A stretch of DNA of 64,000 nt, from positions 248,001 to 312,000 of the forward strand of contig NZ_JAUSYV010000002.1 in the NCBI RefSeq assembly GCF_030817055.1. The letters run 5' to 3'. This document shows positions 52,818-61,787 of the stretch, in pieces (the stretch's first letter is position 1; the number at the start of each line of letters is the position of its first letter). A model generated the notes under the pieces. The model had not been told where the DNA came from. It saw only the letters and a list, made by a program, of their open reading frames with translations, and did not search any database. The translations under genes and the position numbers were made by a program. Source of the DNA: Bacillus sp. V2I10 (lineage in GTDB: Bacteria > Bacillota > Bacilli > Bacillales > Bacillaceae).

Positions 52818-53798
52818 ATGGAGTATGTGAAACTTGGTAATACAGGCTTAGATGTATCTCGATTTTGTCTTGGGTGTATGGGTTTTGGGGACGCTAACAA
52901 ATGGTTTCACCAATGGGTACTTAACGAAGAGGACTCTCGCCCTGTAATAAAAAAAGCCCTTGAGTTAGGGGTTAATTTTTTTGATACAGCAAATGTATAC
53001 TCACTGGGTACAAGTGAGGAATATCTTGGACGAGCTTTGAAAGATTATGCAAATCGTGATGAAGTTGTAATAGCAACTAAAGTACACGGACAAATGCATA
53101 AAGGTCCAAATGGTTCTGGTCTTTCTAGAAAGGCAATTATGAGTGAAATCGATAAAAGTCTTAAGAGATTGGAAACTGATTATGTAGATCTTTATATCAT
53201 CCATCGCTGGGATTACGATACCCCTATTGAAGAAACAATGGAAGCACTGCATGACGTGGTGAAAGCTGGAAAAGCCAGATACATTGGTGCTTCTGCTATG
53301 TACGCTTGGCAGTTCCAAAAGGCTTTACATGTGGCAGAAAAAAATGGTTGGACTAAGTTTGTGTCCATGCAGAACCATTTAAACCTAATTTACCGTGAAG
53401 AGGAAAGAGAAATGCTACCCCTATGTAAGGAAGAGAAAATTGGTGTGACTCCATATAGCCCTCTTGCATCGGGTAGATTAACGCGTGACTGGTCAGTAAC
53501 AACGCATCGCTCTGAGACAGACCAGGTCCAAAAATCCAAGTATGATTCGACTGCGGATGCGGATCGATTAGTTGTGGAGCGAGTTGCATCCATTGCAGAA
53601 AAACACGATGTCCCTCGCACACACATCGCACTTGCTTGGATACTACAGAAAGCGCCAGTAACAGCTCCTATCATCGGTGCTACGAAAATATCGCATCTTG
53701 AAGATGCTGTAGGTGCTTTATCAGTTAAGCTAACAACTGAAGAAATTGCATTCCTTGAAGAGCCATATGTACCGCATCCAATAGTAGGTCATAATTAA
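52818..53798 (+). CDS. Aldo/keto reductase
   Basis: ATG at 52818 follows AGAGG and gives 326 residues. The fold signature is clear: FFDTANVYSLGTSEEYLG with catalytic Asp and Tyr, VVIATKVHG with Lys, YIIHRWDYDTPIEE with His, and TAPIIGATKISHLEDAV for NADPH binding. It reduces carbonyl compounds with NADPH; the exact substrate is unknown. The divergent AraC regulator may control it. Confidence 0.9.
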   Translation: MEYVKLGNTGLDVSRFCLGCMGFGDANKWFHQWVLNEEDSRPVIKKALELGVNFFDTANVYSLGTSEEYLGRALKDYANRDEVVIATKVHGQMHKGPNGSGLSRKAIMSEIDKSLKRLETDYVDLYIIHRWDYDTPIEETMEALHDVVKAGKARYIGASAMYAWQFQKALHVAEKNGWTKFVSMQNHLNLIYREEEREMLPLCKEEKIGVTPYSPLASGRLTRDWSVTTHRSETDQVQKSKYDSTADADRLVVERVASIAEKHDVPRTHIALAWILQKAPVTAPIIGATKISHLEDAVGALSVKLTTEEIAFLEEPYVPHPIVGHN

Positions 53799-53821
53799 TT
53801 GTTTTGATGATATATAGAAGA

Positions 53822-53859
53822 AATCCAATTTTCCATAGTAGGAAGGATTGGGTTTTTTC
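53822..53859 (+). terminator. Terminator of the aldo/keto reductase gene
   Basis: AATCCAATTTTCC pairs with GGAAGGATTGGG around ATAGTA, followed by TTTTTTC. Confidence 0.75.
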
Positions 53860-54254
53860 ACATTAAGATTATATATCAAATTTCATTGGGAATTAGCAGG
53901 CTGGGTTTCTAAGTATTCGAGTTACCAGGTATTGTTCATGTCTGTCTGTGTCAGTTGTGTTCTTCCCTATTGATATCACTTTGTTTGTGAAACGTTGAGG
54001 ACCACAGAATTTAACCCTCAAGGAGGTGGTTCTATTTCTTCTAGAAAATTGTTCCTCTAATTGAACTATCTATTTTTAAACTTTCATGATAAAAATAATG
54101 CCGTTCTAATCAAGATGATCGGCCTTCCGTAAGGTACGCGGGCCGTAGTTTACATTACATCAAAAGTTCCAGATTCCACACTTGACCCATCCAAGACACA
54201 CTACTCGTATTATCTTTTTGTGAAATTTGAAACTGCATATGAAAGGAGAAAACA
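53860..54254. other. Gap with no gene recognised
   Basis: A perfect AAGGAGG (54019) is followed by only short frames, perhaps the leader of a lost gene. Confidence 0.35.
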
Positions 54255-54527
54255 ATGACAAAAAAGTTATCAGCAACGATTGTGTCACTTATTCTGCTCA
54301 CTTCTGCCATTTATTTTACAAGCCAAAGCATAGCAGCCGAAGCTAAGGAAAATTCAATGACCATCTCACGAAGTGGTTCCCAGCCTTCCTCAAAGGGATC
54401 ATCCGAATTTTTTACCGGCAATGTACGCATTGAACCCCTTTTTTCTGAAAACGGATCGGCACCATATTCCGGTGCTTACGTCACATTCCAGCCAGGTGCT
54501 CGAATCATCATAAAATTCAAGTTCTGA
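54255..54527 (+). pseudogene. Truncated secreted cupin protein
   Basis: The start has GAAAGGAG upstream. The product has a signal peptide (about 1-28) and the beginning of a cupin: EFFTGNVRIEPLFSENGSAP, YSGAYVTFQPGAR. After PGAR the frame changes to unrelated IIIKFKF and stops. The cupin metal site (HTHPLGQ in intact members) is absent. The break is a fusion with the neighbouring minus-strand gene fragment near 54508. Confidence 0.7.
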
Positions 54528-54614
54528 TTCACCGATAATTTCTCCTTTTACAATTAAACGATCGGTGCTGTCTTCCATTTTAAAACTATGCTTTTTTTCG
54601 TTTAACTCTTCCAT
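54508..54614 (-). pseudogene. N-terminal fragment of an unknown small protein
   Basis: A very strong ribosome site AAAGGAGGTAAAT precedes MEELNEKKHSFKMEDSTDRL and IVKGEIIGESELEFYD. After that the frame reads antisense through the cupin fragment. It is a 5' fragment joined tail to tail with the cupin fragment by a deletion. Confidence 0.55.
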
Positions 54615-54654
54615 ATTTACCTCCTTTTAAAGCAATGCTGCTTAATAAACAGAT

Positions 54655-54810
54655 TTATTTACCAGCGGTGATATCGGGGTAAGGCATGATGAGCTTCGCT
54701 ACCTTTTCATAGCTCAACGGCCCTATTTCTCTTACTAAACGCGGAATGGCTTCTTCGGGATAACCATAGTCACGAAGAAGTTTTTCTACCTTTTCTGTAT
54801 TGTTCATCAT
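54655..54810 (-). CDS. Small 51-residue helical protein, unknown
   Basis: GGAGGTGTAG precedes ATGATG. The product MMNNTEKVEKLLRDYGYPEE is followed by AIPRLVREIGPLSYEKVAKL and IMPYPDITAGK. It is alpha-helical and polar. No family recognised. It lies just upstream of the truncated fragment on the same strand, so both may once have formed an operon. Confidence 0.55.
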   Translation of the reverse strand: MMNNTEKVEKLLRDYGYPEEAIPRLVREIGPLSYEKVAKLIMPYPDITAGK

Positions 54811-55119
54811 CTACACCTCCGTTTTATAGCATTCCCCATTTTGATAAAACAAAGCCGGTATGAAAATCGATTCCAATGGAAGGATCATTGAAGCCTTTAC
54901 CATTCTTTTCTTTTTTCATTGCTAAAAATCGGTTAAAGAAAGATCAAAGTTAGAATTTTCTTCATTCAAAAGACCAAAATTTTATAAAAAAGGTTGATCA
55001 AAACAAACAATAATAGTGGATTTAACAGCAGTTTTATAAAAAAGGGACTAAAACTTGATCGATCTTTTTTATAAACATCGCAACTTTTTTATAGTTGATC
55101 AAACTTTATTTTAAATCTA
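54811..55119. other. AT-rich gap with partial inverted copies
   Basis: Related pieces TATAAAAAAGGTTGATCAAA (about 54985) and CTTTTTTATAGTTGATCAAA (about 55085) lie in inverted relation and may be remains of a mobile element. No gene. Confidence 0.35.
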
Positions 55120-55265
55120 CATAAACAAGAATTAGAGGATTATATCCACTATTACAACCACAAACGAATTAAGGCAAAATTAAAAGGCATGAGCCCGGCT
55201 CAATACCGTACTCATGCCCTGTAGCTGCTTAAAATTCGTGTCTAACTTTTTGGGTTCAGATCAAA
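55120..55265 (+). mobile_element. Right-end remnant of an IS3-family element
   Basis: The frame 55120-55224 encodes HKQELEDYIHYYNHKRIKAK and LKGMSPAQYRTHAL, the C-terminus of an IS3-family (IS150 group) OrfB transposase. It is followed by TGTCTAACTTTTTGGGTTCA at the typical place for the right end. The rest of the element is gone. Confidence 0.75.
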
Positions 55266-55352
55266 TTGGCCTTTCTTTTTGTAGAAGAAGAGACAATTTT
55301 CACACAATTCATTAGGGGAAGGAATATAAATTGAAAGATGGTCGTCTAAGTA

Positions 55353-55535
55353 TTATTCTGTGATTAATGTATCTGATCTATTTTTGGATATTTTCGCCGA
55401 AGATCTCGCGGTTGCTGAAGATAAACCGTCAACATTATCGTCTTTCAGATTATAGCCCTGGGAGTATACATCATCGTCTTCTTGATTAAACCTCTTAGCT
55501 TTTGCATTATCTTTTTCGATAAATGAATTATCCAT
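55353..55535 (-). CDS. Small hydrophilic YozQ/DUF4025-like protein
   Basis: AGAGGTGATAGA precedes the ATG. The 60-residue acidic/polar protein (EDDDVYSQGYNLKDDNVDGL, SDTLITE) resembles the short DUF4025/YozQ proteins by its DGLS...SDT pattern. Function unknown. The identification is tentative. Confidence 0.45.
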   Translation of the reverse strand: MDNSFIEKDNAKAKRFNQEDDDVYSQGYNLKDDNVDGLSSATARSSAKISKNRSDTLITE

Positions 55536-55841
55536 TCTATCACCTCTAGGTTATTGTCTCATATTCTGCAATAAAAGATGTAATCCTTAATTAGTTACAA
55601 GAGTTTTTTTCAGTTGAGGTATCATTGGGTAGTAAAGTTAATCACTGCCCCTAATGAGGGAGATTCGAAAAAACTTGCCTTCATGTAAACGGGTGTTGAC
55701 GGACAGCCTCATGACTGACGACCCGATTGTCCGGAAGTGTTTCAAGCACGGTGGCAAACTCCCGATAGTAAGGTCCATTAATGGCTAGCTGCATTGCAGA
55801 TTTTTAACCAACGGACTAAGGTCCAACCCCCCTCTATTACT

Positions 55842-56192
55842 TTACATTGTCGTCATTTTACGGCATTCTTCAGCACACTGACGGCAGAAGTTAGCACATT
55901 CTTGACAATGTGCATCCTGGAAATTAGCACATTCAACTGCACATGCATCACAAATTGTTGCACATAGTTGGCAAAACTGCTTTGCATACATACTTCCACG
56001 TGACATCCATTGCGATGCCATTGCACAAATGTCTGCACAATCCCTTAAAATATTAATGCAGTGTGTTCGTGCTTTAACGTCAGCTTCCTTTAGACAAGAA
56101 GTTAAACATTCTTCACATGCTTGCATACATTTGTTACAAGAATCAATACACGTTTGAAATTGCTGAACAGATGAATCGATAACAGTTGTCAT
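55842..56192 (-). CDS. Four-helix-bundle copper-binding protein (DUF326/Csp-like)
   Basis: ATG at 56192 follows GGGAGTG; an upstream GTG at 56204 is also possible. The 116-residue protein contains 16 or more Cys in CxxxC repeats along predicted helices (CIDSCNKCMQACEECLTSC, CQLCATICDACAVECANF, CQECANFCRQCAEECRK). This is the pattern of copper storage proteins and DUF326 proteins, whose Cys-lined bundle holds Cu(I). No signal peptide is visible, so it is cytosolic. Confidence 0.88.
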   Translation of the reverse strand: MTTVIDSSVQQFQTCIDSCNKCMQACEECLTSCLKEADVKARTHCINILRDCADICAMASQWMSRGSMYAKQFCQLCATICDACAVECANFQDAHCQECANFCRQCAEECRKMTTM

Positions 56193-56204
56193 AAAATCGT
56201 TCAC

Positions 56205-56819
56205 TCCCTTTTATGAAATTCTTTTTATTGTTATCTAATTAATGATCAATAAACTGGTAATAAAAACCCCCATAAAAAAAATGGCAGAAGTCCAGTGAAA
56301 TTTGCTGAATCCCAATTCTTTTTATTCAGGCTTTAATTGATGATGGTTTGATGACATAAGAAAAAAACAAAAGCGACCTATCGCACTAGATGTGGGGAGT
56401 TATTCCTCGAATCGTTGACTTACCCCTGTAAGGATATGACTTATTTTTACTTGTATCTTGGTCATACCCCTACCCAGAATTTAGTAACATTGAGGTTCGA
56501 TTCTCTTTCTAATAAATTCCTCTCTTATTCAAGAAAATGGCCCTTTAACTAAAGAAGAATGAAAATCGAATCCTCCACAATCCTGCCCTTTAATTCAATA
56601 ACATTTTTTTCAAAATTCCGTGATTTGAGCAATCGCTTTATTCCACAATCTGGCCCTTATGTAGAAGAACTTCAGTATCCGCTTACTCTGTTAAACTGCC
56701 CTTTACCTTAATAAGAAGAGGCGACACTTTGTTAAGCAATCGCCCCCGATTGTGGAATATCGTTTATGTTATCTTATCGAAGAATAGCGCCCGATTGTTG
56801 AATACTAGCAGCGTGAGAA
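56205..56819. repeat. Long gap filled with dispersed repeats
   Basis: Includes a GGCC-type piece near 56530, type A at 56641-56710 and type B at 56741-56804. No gene was seen. Confidence 0.7.
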
Positions 56820-57000
56820 ATGTATTGAAGAAGTGACTGAGTTATGGTAAACATGGAAAACCTTTTACAACAGATAAAATCAATGAAGTGACAAATATGA
56901 TGAACAGACTCAATTTACGTAATATTCCACTCAAACAAAATGTTACCGTTGAAATGATTCAGGAATACGTAAATAAATTAATAAAATGGTGTTCATCTCA
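56820..57000 (+). pseudogene. C-terminal remnant of a small DUF2533-like protein
   Basis: EKCIEEVTELW ends at a stop; a shift of frame continues HGKPFTTDKINEVTNMMNRL and NLRNIPLKQNVTVEMIQEYV. It resembles the end of DUF2533 proteins but lacks a start and has a frameshift. Confidence 0.45.
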
Positions 57001-57033
57001 AAAAAGCGAACACTGTCGCTGTTCGCTTTTTTT
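57001..57033. terminator. Terminator of the NrnB gene
   Basis: AAAAGCGAACA and TGTTCGCTTTT pair around CTGTCGC, with a T-run rightward and an A-run that serves the minus strand gene. Confidence 0.75.
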
Positions 57034-57037
57034 AAAA

Positions 57038-58219
57038 TTATTTAGCCTTTTTTACTTCTTCCATTAAGTTTCTGACGAAATTATCATCTTGTACAAGCCA
57101 TGCTGAATATTTTCTTTTTAAGAACTTTTCTGCTTCTTCAAAACTTGGGTGGGTCTGTTCCGTTATTGTTTTATTTTTTTCAATCCCCCATTCCCCATTT
57201 TCTAAAGGATATATAAGATAGATCTCGTCACTTCTGTTTTTATACATGGTACCAAAAGTGGATTCTTTTACATTATATCGATTTTTTTTCGCATCTTCTG
57301 GTAACGGTTCAAGATGATAGGTATCAATTACGAATTGCTTGTAGGCATCTTCTGTTAAGGTGCAGCCGGATGCTTTTGCATGTCCCCCGCCACCGAATTG
57401 TGCAGCAACATCAGACACATCAATATGATCGTGGATTGTTCGAAAACCCATTCGTTTGCCGCCAATATTTAATATGGCTATATAATCTAGGTGCGGGTTT
57501 TCTTTACCGAGTTCATTCCCGAGTTCTGAGTGATACGATTCCGCATAAACCACACCCACAAAAAGTCCTCCAACCTCTGTTTGAACGAGCTCCCTTCTTT
57601 TCCTGCGAATATATCTGTCAATTTTATTTTCTTCCATATCAAGGATTTTTGTTTCAAATTCATCAAAGTAGAAATGATCACTCGTTTGCAGCCGGGAAAT
57701 CATTTTTTCTTCAAATTGATCTATTGAGAGAAGAAAAAATAATGCATTCAGTCGCTGTGCATGGTGGTTTTCATTTTTCTCCCACTCCCACGTATCGTAT
57801 TGTCTTACGAGTTCAACAAATTCCGCTGTTGCGTCTGATGGCTCCATTAGTTGATGAGATATGAGGAATTCATATAATAAGGAAGTAGCTGAAGTTAACT
57901 TCCCTTCCTCACCCTCCACCACAACATGCCCCCACTTATAATCATTATAACGGAGAGCCGTTTTATGGTGATCAATCAACTTAACCTTTCCCCCTGCTTG
58001 AAAGAATTCTTCCAGTCTTTTTTCATTTTCTTCACTTACGGACAAATCTGTAATAAATAAGAAAGTATCCTTACCCTCATTTTCTAAGAACCATTCCACT
58101 TCACGATTAAGACCTGAAATAGAATTGTAGCGTACTTTGACCTGCTCGCCAAAAGAAAGTTTTGCTAAAATACCGCAGCCAACTCCATCGAGATCATTAT
58201 GAGATAACAGTTTATACAT
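57038..58219 (-). CDS. nrnB: DHH/DHHA1 phosphoesterase, NrnB (YngD)-like nanoRNase
   Basis: ATG at 58219 follows GAGGTG; the upstream GTG is less likely. The 393-residue protein has HNDLDGVGCGI (metal loop), TDLSVSE, LIDHHKT (DHH) and, in the DHHA1 domain, FGGGGHAKASGCTL. NrnB of B. subtilis degrades short oligonucleotides from the 3' end and can act on pAp-like substrates. The C-terminal 70 residues form an extra domain common in this subgroup. Confidence 0.87.
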   Translation of the reverse strand: MYKLLSHNDLDGVGCGILAKLSFGEQVKVRYNSISGLNREVEWFLENEGKDTFLFITDLSVSEENEKRLEEFFQAGGKVKLIDHHKTALRYNDYKWGHVVVEGEEGKLTSATSLLYEFLISHQLMEPSDATAEFVELVRQYDTWEWEKNENHHAQRLNALFFLLSIDQFEEKMISRLQTSDHFYFDEFETKILDMEENKIDRYIRRKRRELVQTEVGGLFVGVVYAESYHSELGNELGKENPHLDYIAILNIGGKRMGFRTIHDHIDVSDVAAQFGGGGHAKASGCTLTEDAYKQFVIDTYHLEPLPEDAKKNRYNVKESTFGTMYKNRSDEIYLIYPLENGEWGIEKNKTITEQTHPSFEEAEKFLKRKYSAWLVQDDNFVRNLMEEVKKAK

Positions 58220-58274
58220 ATTCTTCACCTCAAAAGATAGTATAGGTTTAACTATTGATTAACATGTAAATAAA

Positions 58275-58310
58275 AAAGCTGACTCAAGGTCCTCCCTTCA
58301 AGTCAGCTTT
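58275..58310. terminator. Hairpin upstream of nrnB
   Basis: AAAGCTGACT pairs with AGTCAGCTTT around a 16-base loop. It may terminate an upstream transcript. Confidence 0.45.
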
Positions 58311-58432
58311 AATGATTTATATAGTTTCTTCACTTTCCCGCCCAATTGTTAATATGGCTTTCCATCAAAATCCCCCTAAATCGATTCTTCACTTATTCCG
58401 CAATTGTGCCGATTATTTGAAGAAGGAAAAAG

Positions 58433-58458
58433 CTGGAGATCACCTGGCTGATCTCCAG
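58433..58458. terminator. Hairpin CTGGAGATCA/TGATCTCCAG
   Basis: A perfect 10-bp stem around CCTGGC; no strong T-run. Confidence 0.4.
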
Positions 58459-58588
58459 GTATCGAGCCCGATACTTTAAACACACACTTTCACAATCTTC
58501 AATACATAATAAGAAAGATGGGAATTAATCCTTTTTGCATTGCATTATGGATTAATTATTTCAACTTTACAAACTGGAGTTTGACATC

Positions 58589-58902
58589 CTACTTTGTTGT
58601 AATGTTACGATATACCATCAGATTAATTGCATTTAATATAATGGTAACGATAAGAAGAACTGTTGCCGCGAACGCCACAGTATAAATTGTGTCCATAAGA
58701 GCACCCCAATCCTCAATCTTTACGAGATGATAGTTATAGAAGATCTGGAAACATAGCGAAATAGCACAAGCACTGATGCTCATAATGGAAAGAACTACCC
58801 AATTCTTATGGTTATTCTTTTTAGATCGCATGAGATTAACAACTGGAAGCGTTCAAGCAATTAGTCCAAGCACGAGACTCCAAGATTAAGTAAACTAACC
58901 AT
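58589..58902 (-). pseudogene. Small three-helix membrane protein with a broken 5' end
   Basis: GGGGGAATTAAAC precedes ATG at 58902 (MVSLLNLG). A frameshift and then TGA (in LIA-stop-TLPVVNLM) separate this from the intact 80-residue part (MRSKKNNHKNWVVLSIMSIS, two helices). The original product had three helices. The downstream ATG at 58831 might still give a shorter protein. Family unknown. Confidence 0.5.
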
Positions 58903-59015
58903 GTTTAATTCCCCCTTTTTTTGTTTCTTAATTCTTGTTCAGCAATTCAATTCTGCTTCGTTAATTTAATTACCATCTATTCCTAATTTCAGCATAAATG
59001 ACAAACCACGTTGTT

Positions 59016-59037
59016 CAACAATCTGGCCCGATTGTTG
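59016..59037. repeat. Clean copy of the GGCC near-palindrome
   Basis: CAACAATCTGGCCCGATTGT plus TG forms a near-palindrome centred on GGCC. A second good copy is at 61102-61123 and partial copies lie in most gaps after 27 kb. Confidence 0.75.
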
Positions 59038-59340
59038 TAAAGAAACAATACTCACTCTTCCACAATCCTGCCCGATTGCTGAACAAGAAAAAATCTTGTA
59101 CATTATTTAAATTTATTTCAAATCCACATTTACTAATGCTTTTTCATTTATACATTTAGATTACTCATTTGTCTTCTATGTTTCAAAACTCGTCCTTTTC
59201 TGAACACGCTTCTTTTTGAAAGGGGCTTTTTTATTGTCTTAAGTGTAATAAAACCCTGTTCACTATTCTATGTTCAATAACCTTTTTATTTTTATCTTAT
59301 GTTACAATGAAATCAGAGTAAAAATGAGAAAGAGTGATAA

Positions 59341-59898
59341 TTGGTGTTAATTGGATATGCACGTGTGTCGACAGGATTACAAAATTTGAATTTACAAACA
59401 GATGCGCTAACGCAACATGGTTGTACGAAAATTTATCACGATAAGATGAGTGGGACAAAAAAACAACGTCCCGGTTTAGAGGAAGCACTTCAGTATGCAC
59501 GTGAAGGCGATACAATTGTCGTTTGGCGATTGGATCGACTAGGACGTAACATGCAAGATTTGATTCAAATTGTCAACAGCTTAAATGAACGAGGTGTTGG
59601 CTTTCATAGTTTGCAAGAAAACCTAACAATGGACAAAAGCAATGCAACGGGGCAATTGATGTTTCACTTATTCGCAGCGTTTGCAGAATTTGAACGTAAC
59701 CTGATCGAGGAACGCTCGGTTGCAGGACGAGCAGCTGCAAAAGCGCGTGGGCGTCTAGGTGGGCGCCCAGAGAAGCATGGACCAAAAGATATTGAAATGA
59801 TGAAAGCTTTAATTGAAAGTGGTACACCGATTAAAGATGTTGCGGAAAAGTGGGGCGTGTCTCGCACGACGATTTATCGTTATTTAGAAAAACAGTAA
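59341..59898 (+). CDS. Serine recombinase of the resolvase/invertase family
   Basis: A TTG (or GTG one codon on) starts a 185-residue protein. GYARVST has the catalytic Ser10; WRLDRLGR, the helix ATGQLMFHLFAAFAEFERNLI and the C-terminal helix-turn-helix (IKDVAEKWGVSRTTIYRYLE) are typical of Tn3-family resolvases. No transposase is adjacent. It may be the survivor of a Tn3-like element, which fits the Tn3-type ends seen at 3196 and 45412. Confidence 0.9.
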   Translation: MVLIGYARVSTGLQNLNLQTDALTQHGCTKIYHDKMSGTKKQRPGLEEALQYAREGDTIVVWRLDRLGRNMQDLIQIVNSLNERGVGFHSLQENLTMDKSNATGQLMFHLFAAFAEFERNLIEERSVAGRAAAKARGRLGGRPEKHGPKDIEMMKALIESGTPIKDVAEKWGVSRTTIYRYLEKQ

Positions 59899-59915
59899 AC
59901 CGGAAGTAATGAAGA

Positions 59916-59949
59916 AACCCAGCTAATCTTCTCATGGTAGCTGGGTTTT
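59916..59949 (+). terminator. Terminator of the resolvase gene
   Basis: AACCCAGCTA and TAGCTGGGTT pair, followed by TT. Confidence 0.75.
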
Positions 59950-60250
59950 AAAGTTGGATGTGCAAAATAACACTTAAAATAAGTGCAAAATATCTCCATC
60001 CTCACTATTTCGGGATATGTCAAGTGACACTCCGATTATTGGATTCTAACAATATTATAAAATCACAAATAGGGTTTATTCTATTGGAATGTTAACTTAA
60101 CAGATGTTTTTAATTTAGTAATAGACATATGGGTACGTTTTTTTAAAAGGAAATCGTATAGAAATGTTGAATTGAGTAGATGAAAAGACAACATGGAAGG
60201 AAAAAACACTTTTTTATCTACTAAAATTATTTTATATGGAGGTTATGTTC

Positions 60251-60802
60251 ATGAGTAAAAAAGTACTGATTGTTACTGGGGATGCTGTAGAGGCGCTTGA
60301 AATTTTTTATCCATATTATCGGTGTCTTGAAGAAGGATTTGACGTAACGATTGCTTCACCTTCTGTAAAAAAACTACAAACAGTAAGTCACGACTTTATA
60401 GAAGGAATGGAAACATATGTAGAAAAACCTGCATATGGCATTGATTCTCAAGTAGCTTTTGCTAATGTTAATCCCTCGCAATATGACGGGTTGATTATTC
60501 CTGGAGGACGAGCACCTGAATATATTCGTTTAGAGGAATCGTTACCGAAAATTGTCCGTCACTTCTTTGAGGAAAATAAGCCAGTAGGTGCTATCTGTCA
60601 TGCGGCACAAGTGCTTACTATTGTACCGGATTTGATGAAAGGCCGGGAGTATACAGCATATATTGCTTGTAAACCTGATGTGACTGCATGTGGCGCTACA
60701 TATATTGATGAAACATTACACACACATCAAAACCTTGTTTCTGGTCATGCGTGGCCAGATCTACCTGGGTTCATGCGTGAATTTATTAATTTACTAAAAT
60801 AA
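60251..60802 (+). CDS. DJ-1/PfpI family protein
   Basis: ATG at 60251 has GGAGG eight bases upstream. The 183-residue protein has the fold GDAVEALEIFYPYYRC, DGLIIPGGRAPEYIR and the nucleophile elbow GAICHAAQ with Cys116 followed by His. Members include glyoxalase/deglycase-type and general stress proteins such as YfkM. The exact substrate is not shown by sequence. Confidence 0.9.
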   Translation: MSKKVLIVTGDAVEALEIFYPYYRCLEEGFDVTIASPSVKKLQTVSHDFIEGMETYVEKPAYGIDSQVAFANVNPSQYDGLIIPGGRAPEYIRLEESLPKIVRHFFEENKPVGAICHAAQVLTIVPDLMKGREYTAYIACKPDVTACGATYIDETLHTHQNLVSGHAWPDLPGFMREFINLLK

Positions 60803-61054
60803 GATGAGTTTCCCAAGGATATCTTGGTACAAAAAGCAGCAAATCTAAATGTTAGGTGGTACCTCATTAGAAAATTTAAAAGATAAGTATTATTTACATA
60901 TTTCATGAGGATTTATTGTCGTAGAATAGTTCTTTCCAAGTTTAATGGAAAGGTAAAAATATATACTCGACACAGATCCACGATGGCAAAATTAGTGTTT
61001 CAGACCCTGATGGAAAGCCAGATTTTGAAGCCATTATCTATACTCAAGATTAAA
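60803..61054 (+). pseudogene. C-terminal scrap of an unknown gene
   Basis: The frame IHDGKISVSDPDGKPDFEAI ending IYTQD then stop (about 60978-61053) looks like the end of a protein; no start or further similarity was seen. Confidence 0.3.
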
Positions 61055-61094
61055 AAACCCAATCTCTCAGTGTTTCACATGAGAAATTGGGTTT
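61055..61094. terminator. Terminator between convergent units
   Basis: AAACCCAATCTCTCA and TGAGAAATTGGGTTT form the stem with one mismatch. Confidence 0.75.
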
Positions 61095-61127
61095 ATTTAC
61101 TCAACAATTGCGCCCGATTGTTGATTT

Positions 61128-61718
61128 TTATTTTGCTAAAATACGCATTAACACATCCACATCTGGCAACCCATACTCTTCATCCACCTCATCCTGAATA
61201 AGAAGACTGTTGATGATGGTAAAATACCAGGACAACATCTTTCGGGGTTCCCCTTGCGAAAATCCCCCCGATTCCTGCCCTTTAACGAAGACAGGAACCA
61301 ACAGATCAATCAGAACATTCGTAGAATGTTCTTCAAAGATCTGAGTGACTTTTTCTGGAACATCATCCGCCTTACGAGCCCGTTCAATTAGCATAAAGGC
61401 GTACTTATTATTCTCATCAAGCATGTTTTCGGTTAAGTTTCTGATTTGTTCAAAGGGTGTTCCTGGTAAGTATTGAACATACTCAAGGTCCCTTCTCGCT
61501 TCTTCCATCAATTCTTGGACGATCGTGATGAAAAGTTCCTTTTTAGAATTGAAATAGCGGTAAATTAGTCCTTCACTAATACTTGCTTCCTTAGCGATCA
61601 TGCTCGTTTTCGTTCCTGTGTACCCTCGGCGAGCAAACACTTTAAGCGCCGCTTGCTTTATCTGCTCTGTGCGCTCGTCACGGATTTGATCAAGCTGCTG
61701 TTTATTTAATGGGGACAA
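61128..61718 (-). CDS. TetR/AcrR-family regulator
   Basis: TTG start after GGAGG with an 8-base gap. The 196-residue protein has the TetR helix-turn-helix (QIKQAALKVFARRGYTGTKT, MIAKEASISEGLIYRYFNSK) followed by an all-helical ligand domain. It lies downstream of the alpha/beta hydrolase gene on the same strand. The operator at 62845 lies before the hydrolase gene, so the pair is probably autoregulated. Confidence 0.88.
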   Translation of the reverse strand: MSPLNKQQLDQIRDERTEQIKQAALKVFARRGYTGTKTSMIAKEASISEGLIYRYFNSKKELFITIVQELMEEARRDLEYVQYLPGTPFEQIRNLTENMLDENNKYAFMLIERARKADDVPEKVTQIFEEHSTNVLIDLLVPVFVKGQESGGFSQGEPRKMLSWYFTIINSLLIQDEVDEEYGLPDVDVLMRILAK

Positions 61719-61787
61719 TGTTCCAACCTCCGGATCTTTGAAAAATGTTATATTCTTTGTACCATCAATCGGGTGAAGTTATTGCAA

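Noticed and set aside
55600..55800. Short coding scrap (MQLAINGPYYREFATVLETL) on the minus strand
   Set aside because: It has an open frame of 37 codons but no ribosome site or recognisable family, so it was not listed as a gene.
57370..57864. 164-residue plus-strand frame
   Set aside because: Antisense to the NrnB-like gene, whose catalytic motifs are clear.
60905..61201. 98-residue plus-strand frame
   Set aside because: It runs through a terminator and into antisense of the TetR gene, and has no ribosome site.
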